NCBI GenBank assembly: GCA_963931925.1
Contig: OZ007580.1
Location: 9,514,501-9,578,500 of the forward strand
Length of the DNA: 64,000 nucleotides
Direction of reading: 5' to 3'
Source of the DNA: Onchidella celtica
Taxonomy: Eukaryota; Mollusca; Gastropoda; Systellommatophora; Onchidiidae
Of the stretch, positions 25,001 to 35,580 are shown in pieces. Each line of letters begins with the position of its first letter. Position 1 is the first letter of the stretch. A program made the translations under genes and the position numbers. The notes below the pieces were generated by a model, which saw nothing but the letters and a program-made list of their open reading frames with translations, had not been told where the DNA came from and ran no database searches.

Positions 25001-26923
25001 GTCTGGATCAAAAGAGTTCTTGGGCTGGATTTATTGGAGTGAAGACAGGAGAGCATTAAATTTTGTGTAGGTGAAAATTTGGCAGAGTCGGGGGTGGGGC
25101 TCGTGCGGATGTATGAATTTAGTAGTATAATTTATTTCACGTACTGACGTATCAATGATTTCGGTGGGTTTGGGGTATGGACTACCTTATTGTTGCTCGT
25201 GTTGAGATCAATATTCTCACAAAGTGACGTATCGATTATCTTTATTCGTTTTGAAGTTATAAGCAGAAAGGTTTTTGCTATATCCGAGTACAACAAAATC
25301 AAAAGTGATCAAATGTTTGAAAAACTCTTCCGTATAATTATTAGAACATTGGGTTCCTTCAACATAACTTTCTTTGAAAGCAGTCGTTTATGTGACGTCA
25401 GATGGTGGAGGGGGGGGGTGGGGGGTGTTCACCCTGTCTGTATTCACAGACACAAGTCTCTTGTGGGTCCAACTGGTTGTGTGACTTTTATATGTGTTGA
25501 AAACTTCACATTAAAAATAGATGGTTAACATAATTGGGAACCATTGTATGGGGCTGCATGATAGCAAAAAATATAATTATCAGACAGGAATCTCCAACAT
25601 ACGGTGCCCTGTATCTTGAGGAATATCTTGTGTTGTTGTTGTTTAACAAATGATTTTGTTGTTTCTTTGACACTGGTATCTCATGACAACACCCGACGCT
25701 TCCGTCTCCACATACCAGTAATTTTAGCAATGCGAATACATGATCTGACTCTGCAGTCGGTGCAAGCCGAGACGGGTACAAGATGAAACCATTTGTTTTG
25801 CCATTGTTGACCCGGTTCTGCTTTTGATTTTCGCTGAATGAAAGCCAGGGGCGTGGTTATTGTTATTATAAACTTTTTCCGTTCGTCTGAGTCTGTTTTA
25901 AAGTTTCTTTGAGACGTTACACGATGTGCACTGTCTGCAGCAGACAGGCTTGGTCAGGGAATACACGTCTGATGTAAAGAAACTGATGCACTATTATATG
26001 CAATATTTCAAAAATATTTTGGTGCGTTTTGTTCTGGAGAGAATTCAAATGATTGATAGCGGCATACTGGTTTCTAGACTATTTGCCATCGTGTTATCCT
26101 GTTATGACTCTCTCGCGCCAGGAAGCGTCCAGTTTAAATACACCCATGTATGCATTTCGATCTCGATTGAAAAGTTTATACATATGAAAAAGAATTCAAA
26201 TGAAGATACATTACTCGTAGATGACAAGAGAGGTGACCACAACTATTATTCTGTGTACCGGTATGTACTTAATTCAAGTTTAGGTGGGTAGCATATTGAT
26301 TGTGAATTTAAACTACGGTTGTAGGCCTATATTGTATATAAAGTTCTCTCAGTGTCGGTTACAGCTTTCTGTTTTATGAAGGGTGGCGAATTAAATATAA
26401 GTCTGTCACAAAGCGCAGGTGCAGACAATGGTAGGCCTACTGCAAATGCGGTTTGCAACCTTGGGATGTTCCGGCCTATGAGTGACTATAACACACCGAT
26501 GGAAACAAGTGCTTTACAGTTATACACACAATAAATTTATTGGGACACGTGGGATAGGGGCTTAATTAATGTTAGTAAAATAGTCTAAATAGCGTGTCAG
26601 AAGAGATGGACAAATATTTCATACAGATATTAAAATGGCAATGATCCAAAAATAGTAACCGTGACAACAATAACCTAAACAACCTACCCTGAGAGAAGAG
26701 GTTTCTGATTAATGCAATGAAATGACAATAAAAAGGATTATAACATGTTACACTAACATACAGATAAAAAGGTTGTTGTATATCTCACCAGCTCTGCACT
26801 CAAAGAACGTTTCACACAGGATATATCCACACTCTTCCAATAATTACTCTAACTAAAATGTTACTTAAACTTGTCCTATATCTTGAATCTGTAAACTTGA
26901 CGATGATTGTCCTAAACCGAAGA

Positions 26924-27148
26924 ATGTCCGGTCTCTTGGGAAACTGGACTCCACAAGATAATGTTCTCTTAAATTCACTACAGGCCGATACACTCAATTG
27001 CAGATATGTCCTTACTCCACATAAAAAGCACTGTCCACATCCACAAGATAACTACTAGAATTATATATACTAATGTCCTGATAAGGCTCTGGTCACAGTC
27101 ACAGGATACATAACAGGATCGAAATGTCCTAACAATATGCACAGGATA
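26924..27148 (+). repeat. Array of four paired motifs ATGTCC / CACARGATA
   Basis: ATGTCC at 26924, 27006, 27073 and 27124 is each followed by CACAAGATA or CACAGGATA at 26952, 27042, 27100 and 27140. Spacing varies (28, 36, 27 and 16 bases), so this is not a simple tandem repeat. Confidence 0.55.
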
Positions 27149-27539
27149 CTTTAAAACAGGTGGTTACTTTATGGTCTTGGCCTCTAGCCTTCCCGCTGTT
27201 CTGCACAATTCACAGAAACGCCGGGTGCAATGCCCTACACGCGGACAGAAGCCTGCCTGGTCACGCTAAGACTTACAGGTCTAACACTGCCACAAGAAGC
27301 GAGTACAACACTGGAAATTAACGAGTTCCTTAAGAACTTAAGATATGTGCAATATATGCACCGCGTACATGAGCTAACTTTAACTTTAAGCTTAGACTCA
27401 CACGCCGCTCTAACTGAGCTTATTTCGTGCTTTGACGAAGCAAGAAATACAGTAATTTACTATGACTAAGTCCTACGCGAACTTGAAAGTCATAAACGCT
27501 CTATATACGAGCTAACTTAACACACCGTATAGGCTATGT

Positions 27540-27725
27540 TAATATACGTCTGTGTCTTACAATAAGAACGACAGACAGGTACACCACTCTACGTGAGCAG
27601 GACCTCGCTCCTTACGAGCTAAATTTTATTACAGGCCTTAATAGACACTGTAAATACACGCCTGAGTTCTACAGGCAGGTACACTGCTTCGCACGAGCAG
27701 GACCTCGCAGTGAGTCTATCGCAAG
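27540..27725 (+). repeat. Tandem duplication, about 103-bp period
   Basis: GAGCAGGACCTCGC occurs at about 27595 and again about 103 bases later. CAGGTACAC precedes both. It lies in CpG-rich DNA that may be an old retroelement remnant; no LTR pair was found. Confidence 0.5.
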
Positions 27726-29528
27726 CGGACTGACGACTCCAGATTTGCTCTGGAATATATACAGAAACTCAAAATTACAGAAAATTACAGAGGGGAAAAC
27801 TGGGAGGTTCTAGCTAGCTCGAATTCGTGAGCCATAAAAACGTGCACAAAGATTCTACGGTGGCCAAACTCGGACGCTAGGGTATTAGGTGGACGGGTCA
27901 GAGATAATTGCTCTACCCGCAGGTAGCCTGAGACATAACTTCGAACAATAGATCAGGAAGGTGGACCGATCGAACGGGCAAGTGGACGGTCATTACGCGG
28001 CATTTCGTTACAAAGTCTTTGCACTGGTTTTCGGAGACAGTCAAAACTTATGTGATGAGTCGCAGTGTTTATTTAATGGGGAAATAGACGAAGAAAATAG
28101 AATTCCTTACGCTGTTCAATGACAATTTAATATGGCTGACACACTGACAAATATTGCTGCATAACTTCAGCTTTCTTCATACAATAGAATGCAACCCATT
28201 CGTTTATAAATGGGGGAATAAATGGTTCAGTGGTGTGAACAGTGGATTTCACAAAGCATGGCAGATTGCAAAGAGGTTTCCAATACATTTACCACTGCGT
28301 GGCAAGATTCAGTGCGCAGTGAGAATCTGGTCCATAGAACGTCATGGTGTCCCTTTTAGCTTTGGTCGTAACATGCCGTCTTAACCCTCTCACGAGCCAA
28401 GAGTTCAATTATTTGCGCATTTTGCGGGTTATTCCTCGATGGCGCCGAATTTTAAGTTCTTATATACGAGTCTTATATAGCCTGTTTGCTCGGCAATCAT
28501 ATTTCACTTCTTCAGGCTGAATTGCAGATAGAACCGTTCTGTAGTTTTCGAGTCTATTGGTAACAAAGTGATTGTAATTTTACATATTACGTGGATGGAA
28601 GCAGTGCTGAATATTGCATTAGAATTGCCGTAGCCGCCCACATTATTACTCGGTCATGTCTTTCGAACGAAACTGTTACACAAATGGTACAGAGTCAAGA
28701 TACGCTTCGCAATCAGAGTGTTAGGCCAAAGTCTGTGTTCCCCATTATTCATTATGAAACACTGAAACACTGATATTTCTTCTGTTTGTGTTTCTTATAT
28801 GCCTGTTTCCCTTTTTACTGATCACCGAATTATTCCCCGCGAAAAACGAACAATTTGTCCGAGAAAGCATTACGTAAGAACGCTGGTATTTCCCTGCTAA
28901 ACTTCTGTATATCAGGACAGCGTGACATATTCCTGAGAACGAGATGGAACAAAGATGATGGCGCGCTTATGTGCTCTAGTTTCTGAAATGAAAGTACAGC
29001 TGCATATTCGTGGTCGTTTCAGATGTTGATACAAGGGGGGGGGGGGGGTGTCTACATAATTTAAAATAGAGGGTTGCATGTGTCATCGGGTTTTGAATTT
29101 AAGAATTTATAACATTTATATACAATTTAGAGTCAGGGAAGCCGATACGAGATGATGGCCTTAATTCCAACCAGGTATTTACTCATAAAGCCATTCTTCC
29201 TTTTTTCTGGGACGAGAGAATATAATATATATATATCAGCTCATTTGTTCAGAATTGTTTATTAACAACTGGTAGTTGTGGCAAAAAGTGTTGACACCTC
29301 AAGGGGGATAAATGGAATGAGTTGGGAGTCGAATGATTCTGTGTAAGGTTGCGAATTTTGCATATATCCGTTCAAAACAGCACGTTTTCAAAAGAGCAGG
29401 CAATTAACCAACTTGTGCCAGAACACAGTCATCTAATGTTTTCGTATTGTTCACTGAGCCTCATGTGGCGTTCTTCTACAAGACCAACGATATACACAAT
29501 TGTGAGCTCAGTATTCGGCATTGGCACA

Positions 29529-30754
29529 TGTCACGAGCAGAGTTAGGGTCTTGGGGATGTTACGACTGCACGAGAGGCAGCTAACTCACACTCGGACACA
29601 ACCACACAAGAAAAGTACTAAATAACTAGAGCGTATATATGTCAGGCCGGTCAGGCCATAGTTTACATAAATATTAATAACAAAACAAAAGACAATAGAG
29701 GTATATATTCAAACCAAAAACTCTAATTAATAACTTAACCAATGATATTCATGTAACTATGGAGGTACTGCAATCAATAGTAAATAGGTATATTATACGA
29801 AACTGGATATCAATTTAAAGTGACAGTTGAGTCGCCACTGGCCAGTCGCCAGGCAAACTCTCCATAAATCATATGGGCTTAAATGTTAGGAGAGCCCAGT
29901 ACGTTCAAAGCCTACAGAAGCACTCTTCGGCTTGTAGGTAATTTAAGCAGTTGCCAAAAGACTATATTTTATGCACAATCACTATTCAATTCATCAACAA
30001 TGTGCTATATTATTCCAATCATACTAGGGCAATAGATCTATCATACAGGACACTCGTGGTCGAGTGCCAGCTGGGGTTTCCTTAGTCTTCCTATGAGGCT
30101 GTAGTTCTCTCTCTATCTCCGATCTCTATTATACTTGAATAAATAAAATATATTACCATTGCTCACGCCTACTGGGAGGCGCGAACATCAAAATAGCGCA
30201 GCGTGGGCTTTCAAAGGTCAGCCCACTCAGACCTTTCTTTCTAGAGCTCAGTCAGTCCGTTAGCAAGGACTTCTTAGTCTTCAGACCACACAGTTCAGGT
30301 ACTGGCCAACCGGAGATACTTCACGAAACGATGCTTCTCTCGTCTGTATTCACTAAATCTGAACGTTACACGATGTTATATACTAACCAACTACCCAGCG
30401 TGCTAGTCCGCTGGCCCAATTAGTTCAGCTATCTCATAGGTCGAAACCTCCCACCATTTTAACTGTAGTAATACGTCTGCACTATTCTACCAGCCAGTTA
30501 ACGTGCAAAAACTTGTCTAGTCATACTTAACAATGTCAACTGTCCCCACCTTGTTTCACCCCTACTCCATTACTTATTAATCACGAACATTAAAACCCAC
30601 AAGCGTGAATCTAACAGTTTAACTTTACATTTATTTACTCACCAACTATAATTTGGCGAGGACCGTTCAAGGCCACCAGCCAATTTCTCATGGCCCTGGT
30701 AAACAACAACAACTCACTCTCTGCGTGAGTTTTAACAATATCCGAATCATGACA
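29529..30754 (-). repeat. LTR, 3' copy with respect to the element
   Basis: It begins TGTCACGAGCAGAGTTAGGG and ends CCGAATCATGACA on the + strand, offset exactly 3826 bases from the other LTR. Confidence 0.9.
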
Positions 30755-30772
30755 CATCCCCCACCCCAGTTA
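30755..30772 (-). other. Polypurine tract of the LTR element
   Basis: On the minus strand AACTGGGGTGGGGGATG directly precedes the LTR start TGTCATGATT. Nearly all bases are purines, as needed for plus-strand priming. Confidence 0.7.
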
Positions 30773-31854
30773 AAATTTGCAATTTTAACGATATAAATTA
30801 TTATCGTAAGGGGAAGGCATGAGTCGAGAAATTGCTCGAAAGGTTAACTTAACTAAGAATACTAGGTAATAACTAAGACTAGTACTAAAGTTGAAAAAAA
30901 CCTACAGGACGGGTATCATTGATGGACAAAACTTCATGAAAATCTTAAGGCTCCGTCCAAAAGTATATATCTCTCTGAGGATTAAATCTTACCTCTAAAT
31001 AGGTAGACATTAACAATCATAACTCTAAAATTTTAGAGTAAAACACTGATCCTGTGCGAATGTCATCAGGAATGCATACATACAATGAATAATACTCAAG
31101 AAAAGATAACTAGAGTAGCATCGATGGCATTAGTGGATCTGGACTCCTGGTCTGCCATGACCTCTCGTCCTCGACCCTGGGCAACAACGTCTGGTGTGGC
31201 CAAAATACGGGTCGACGTCAGTAAAATAGCTGTTGGAACAAAGGAAAGCACAGGGGTAGGTGAAAAGTGTTCACAATGGGTGAACCATATGTGATACCAT
31301 CCCTCGGTCTCTGAATGAGGTGTCAATCCCATCCAACGCCAGTACATATGACAGACCTAAATAGGAGAACAAAATTTCTGGTGCATCACAACTAGAAATT
31401 TCGGCATAGTTAAGCTTAATTAACACTAACAGAAGCGTCCGTAAGATAATTTAGTCTGATGTTCTCGTTTAAAATTCATGTAGCGCTTCTCGCATTTAAT
31501 ACTAATCTAGATCTCAAATAACATTACAATTAAATCTTTCCAACATCCAATCCGGTATAGATGAGATGCCACGAGGCGATAGCAGTTAATTTAATGCGCC
31601 GTTTCCGTACGCAAGCCATGCACACGTCAAGTGTCACAGTCATCTCGGTAATATAGTCATAATCGGTTCAATTCAATATCCATATCGGGTATGTTCTTAG
31701 GTAACTCATCCTCTGGCCACATGGATAGTCACAATCATAATCGGTTATTCTTACTTGTCATATATAGTATTACGTTAGATGGTCCACGAAACGCGGAAAA
31801 CCATAGTCATAATCGGTTGTATAAAAAACAACTCCACACTTCTCCAAAACTTCT

Positions 31855-32047
31855 TAAAACGCGACCACGCAGTGTCCTCTGTTACCACTGCAAAATATCT
31901 CAAAACACGAACACGCAGTGTCCTCTGTTACCACTGCAAAATATCTCAAAACGCGAACACGCAGTGTCCTCTGTTACCACTGCAAAATATCTCTCAAAAC
32001 ACGAATACGCAGTGTACTACGTTACCACTGCCAAACATCTCTCAAAT
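31855..32047. repeat. 46-48-bp tandem repeat inside the LTR element
   Basis: Four units contain ACGCAGTGTCCTCTGTTACC and AAAATATCTCAAAA, with the ACGCAGTG block at 31867, 31913, 31959 and 32007. The first periods are exactly 46 bp and the last has two extra bases. TCATAATCGGTT also recurs three times just upstream (about 31657-31818). Confidence 0.85.
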
Positions 32048-33263
32048 AATCGAAAAATACCAATATCATCCATCCCACGAGGCAATCTCATTATTGCACT
32101 ACTCGGGTCGACGTCATACGCAGACGACTAAAAAAAAGTATCCTCAATATATATAATTCACATAGCTCTTATATTGATATCACCTCGACACTGATACAGA
32201 CTCTTCCCCTGAGACAATTTATTGCTCCTTCGGGCGGCGGCACCAGCCGACAATAAAACCAATACTCACTATTCATCACTACACAAAAAAAAGGTCACCT
32301 CCCTGAACAGTCTAATACTGTCCTCTCGGGGGCCCGTCAATTTAAAGACGAGATCGGTATAAATTAATAATTAGCAAGAACTGGCAGTGTACTCACTGCA
32401 CGGATTCCAACAATTCAATAATAGTTGTCACTTAAACAGTGTTGTCACTCTACAGCACAGGAGGGTTAATTCTTAAAACTTTTCCCTCTCACCAAGCCAA
32501 GTTACCTCTAAAAACCCGCTCAACGTGTCAAAACACGTGAATCAATGGAAGTATGTAATCAAAAAAAAAAGAAAAAAAAGTGTAACCAAGAAAGATAAAT
32601 ACTATATAACGAATATATAAAAAGGTAATACATTACAAACAAGACGCAAGAGGAACAGAACGAACGATAAATTACAATAAGACGCTAAACTAACAGAAAT
32701 CACCAACGACAACAGACCCGACTAACCTGAAACTATCTACAGAAAGGTAAGAAAAAGAACAGGAGAGACGTCTTCCTAAAATACGAGGAAGATAGAACGC
32801 TAACAATCTATACGAATAACAGGTCCCTACAGAACTATTCAAGGCAAAGCGTATCTCCTATCCGTTTTAAACGCCATCTAGATCTGCTAGTCTGGCAAAA
32901 AGAGGTATGCTAAGTCTCGATCCCTTCCAACCTCCCGCCTATCTAATCTAACACAAAAGAAAAAAATAATGCCTGTCAAAAGTAGGGGAGCTGGAACGAC
33001 GAACCCCTCAAACGAAGACAAATACAGATGGTTCACTTAACTGGGCAAAATGGACTGGCTCTTTCCTTTGGTCCACAGCGCTGGTCTTGTCTTTTCCTGA
33101 TGCTAGCTGTCAGTCCCTCGTAGTGGTCCCAGGATCAATGACGAGAGGACATGCCAGACATGTGGGGGAGAAACAAACAAAAAAATCAGCAGTATACAAA
33201 ACTATAAACTACAAAAATTACATAAATAACAGTGGAGTCTTAGAGTGGTAGACCTGCAGCTGT

Positions 33264-33354
33264 TGACGGGGTCCTCTTCCGATGTCAGTGGGGTCCCCTC
33301 CAGATGTCAGAAGGTGACGGGTCCTCTTCAGATGTCAGTGGGGTCCCCTCCAGA
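33264..33354 (-). other. Primer-binding region, duplicated (51-bp period)
   Basis: TGACGGGGTCCTCTTCCGAT starts at 33264 and TGACGGGTCCTCTTCAGATG at 33315. Both run through CAGTGGGGTCCCCTCCAGA. The second copy abuts the LTR. The first is also followed by TGTCA, the first five LTR bases. On the minus strand each offers TGGAGGGGACCCCAC as a candidate tRNA primer site. The tRNA is not identified. Confidence 0.65.
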
Positions 33355-34580
33355 TGTCACGAGCAGAGTTAGGGTCTTGGGGATGTTACGACTGCACGAG
33401 AGGCAGCTAACTCACACTCGGACACAACCACACAAGAAAAGTACTAAATAACTAGAGCGTATATATGTCAGGCCGGTCAGGCCATAGTTTACATAAATAT
33501 TAATAACAAAACAAAAGACAATAGAGGTATATATTCAAACCAAAAACTCTAATTAATAACTTAACCAATGATATTCATGTAACTATGGAGGTACTGCAAT
33601 CAATAGTAAATAGGTATATTATACGAAACTGGATATCAATTTAAAGTGACAGTTGAGTCGCCACTGGCCAGTCGCCAGGCAAACTCTCCATAAATCATAT
33701 GGGCTTAAATGTTAGGAGAGCCCAGTACGTTCAAAGCCTACAGAAGCACTCTTCGGCTTGTAGGTAATTTAAGCAGTTGCCAAAAGACTATATTTTATGC
33801 ACAATCACTATTCAATTCATCAACAATGTGCTATATTATTCCAATCATACTAGGGCAATAGATCTATCATACAGGACACTCGTGGTCGAGTGCCAGCTGG
33901 GGTTTCCTTAGTCTTCCTATGAGGCTGTAGTTCTCTCTCTATCTCCGATCTCTATTATACTTGAATAAATAAAATATATTACCATTGCTCACGCCTACTG
34001 GGAGGCGCGAACATCAAAATAGCGCAGCGTGGGCTTTCAAAGGTCAGCCCACTCAGACCTTTCTTTCTAGAGCTCAGTCAGTCCGTTAGCAAGGACTTCT
34101 TAGTCTTCAGACCACACAGTTCAGGTACTGGCCAACCGGAGATACTTCACGAAACGATGCTTCTCTCGTCTGTATTCACTAAATCTGAACGTTACACGAT
34201 GTTATATACTAACCAACTACCCAGCGTGCTAGTCCGCTGGCCCAATTAGTTCAGCTATCTCATAGGTCGAAACCTCCCACCATTTTAACTGTAGTAATAC
34301 GTCTGCACTATTCTACCAGCCAGTTAACGTGCAAAAACTTGTCTAGTCATACTTAACAATGTCAACTGTCCCCACCTTGTTTCACCCCTACTCCATTACT
34401 TATTAATCACGAACATTAAAACCCACAAGCGTGAATCTAACAGTTTAACTTTACATTTATTTACTCACCAACTATAATTTGGCGAGGACCGTTCAAGGCC
34501 ACCAGCCAATTTCTCATGGCCCTGGTAAACAACAACAACTCACTCTCTGCGTGAGTTTTAACAATATCCGAATCATGACA
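33355..34580 (-). repeat. LTR, 5' copy with respect to the element
   Basis: It is the same length as and visually identical to 29529-30754. On the minus strand an AATAAA signal occurs near 34461-34456. Confidence 0.9.
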
Positions 34581-34698
34581 GCACAGTTTATCACCAGCAT
34601 GTAGTCCTGCCGGTCTCACTCAAATACCCACAAGAACAGCGGGCTGTGTGTGTGGGGGGGGGGGGGAGATAAGTTAAATGTGTACAGTTTGCCCAGAT

Positions 34699-34833
34699 TT
34701 TGATGGGCTATTTGGATGGTGACGTCACGACATAAGGTTTCAATGAGATTCGACCAATAAAATTGGTTAGTGCGTGAGGTCTCGTGGAAACTGAATGTCA
34801 TGACGTCACCAGCCAATTAGTTGGCCCATCAAA
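34699..34833. repeat. Foldback element with a CRE in each arm
   Basis: The left arm TTTGATGGGCTATTTGGATG then GTGACGTCACGACAT pairs with the right arm, which read backwards is TTTGATGGGCCAACTAATTG then GCTGGTGACGTCATGACAT. Each arm contains the perfect palindrome TGACGTCA (34720-34727 and 34801-34808), the CREB/ATF consensus, and CCAAT or ATTGG motifs lie between. It starts about 120 bp from the LTR element. Confidence 0.7.
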
Positions 34834-35026
34834 CTTGGCTTCTGCGCGCTTGGTCTTTATGTTTTCATTCATTTGTCATAATGGTTTGTCGGTTGCCAAA
34901 CCTGGAGTGTAAGCATGAAAATTTCCGTGTTATGGTATATTATTATCATCAAGGAGTGAAAGCGATGTTGAAGATTTTAGGTTTGAAAAAATGCATTACA
35001 AGTTGCGGGTATGTCTTCTGTTGTGT

Positions 35027-35520
35027 GGGTGAAGTGTGTGTCGGTCGTGTCACAGTGGGAATAAAAACGTTGTCTGCAGTTGCTTTTGTTGTTGTTGTTG
35101 AAATTTGCATAGACATTAGAACAATAGTTGTAATTCGAGGGCTGGAAAAACGGTATATTTTATGCAGTACTCGAAGATGGAGTGTTCACACTGAAATGTT
35201 GATTTCTTACTATAGCTAAGGGTATGAGTGAAATGTTTGTCGGACGTGGGAACAAAAACTCGGCCTTCGGTTGCTTTTTGGTTGTTGTTGTTGAAATTTG
35301 CCAAGACATCAGAACAATGGTTGTAATTCGAGGACCACAAAACGGTATATGCAATACGCAAAGGTGCAACGAAGCGGAAAGACTTAATGTAAAGAGGCTG
35401 GCCCATGATAGAGAGGGATGGAAAGTGTTTGTTGGTGATCCAGGGTGAGAAAGGCAATGATGATGATGATGAAAGGTGCGTGGAGTCTTCACGCAGAAAT
35501 ATTGACTTCTTGCTATAGCT
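35027..35520 (+). repeat. Tandem duplication whose second copy holds a LINE-like insert
   Basis: Copy 1 (about 35027-35218) and copy 2 (about 35224-35520) share GTTGTTGTTGTTGAAATTTG, GAACAAT-GGTTGTAATTCGAGG-type sequence and the ending TTACTATAGCTAA / TTGCTATAGCTAA. Copy 2 has about 118 extra bases near its end, described at 35362-35480. Confidence 0.7.
35362..35480 (+). pseudogene. Possible LINE ORF2 C-terminal fragment
   Basis: The frame reads AERLNVKRLAHDREGWKVFV, then a stop and GNDDDDE. The pattern of basic residues, LA-x-DR, then W and V is like the C-terminal end of many non-LTR reverse transcriptases. The fragment ends in a GATGATGATGATGA tail, as some LINE 3' ends do. Confidence 0.4.
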
Positions 35521-35572
35521 AACTGCAGTAAATATTGAATCCCGGGGGCCGGGGGGGGGGGGCTAGAGTTAG

Positions 35573-35580
35573 TGACGTCA
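35573..35580 (+). promoter_or_regulatory. Isolated perfect CRE (TGACGTCA)
   Basis: A third perfect CREB/ATF palindrome in this neighbourhood, just after a G12 run. Another isolated copy lies at 25393-25400. Function is not shown by sequence alone. Confidence 0.3.

Larger units (their letters stand above)
22085..29528. other. Intergenic DNA, no gene recognised
   Basis: There are several frames of 60-121 codons, including one at 25926-26291, but none shows a family motif, splice-coherent neighbours or a start context worth calling. CpG is more frequent from about 25 kb on. A lone TTAACCCTCTCACGAGCC at 28383 resembles a TTAA transposon end. G9 to G14 runs lie at 25410 and 29035. Confidence 0.45.
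29529..34580 (-). mobile_element. Complete non-autonomous LTR retrotransposon (LARD-like)
   Basis: Two 1226-bp LTRs (29529-30754 and 33355-34580) appear identical by eye. They start TGTCACGAG and end ATCATGACA, with 5-bp inverted tips TGTCA/TGACA. The target duplication GCACA flanks the element at 29524-29528 and 34581-34585. Orientation is minus: beside the left LTR the minus strand reads GGGGTGGGGGATG, a polypurine tract, and beside the right LTR it reads TCTGGAGGGGACCCCAC, a TGG-type primer site two bases from the LTR. The 2600-bp interior has no gag, protease, reverse transcriptase or integrase frame, so the element must use proteins from another element. Matching LTRs mean a very recent insertion. 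Confidence 0.88.

Noticed and set aside
31096..31347. 83-codon minus-strand frame inside the LTR element
   Set aside because: It has the right strand for the element but no gag, protease, reverse transcriptase, integrase or envelope motif.
34821..35219. 132-codon + strand frame
   Set aside because: It crosses the foldback edge and a GTT-repeat duplication. The composition is Cys/Val-rich from low-complexity DNA, and no family is visible.
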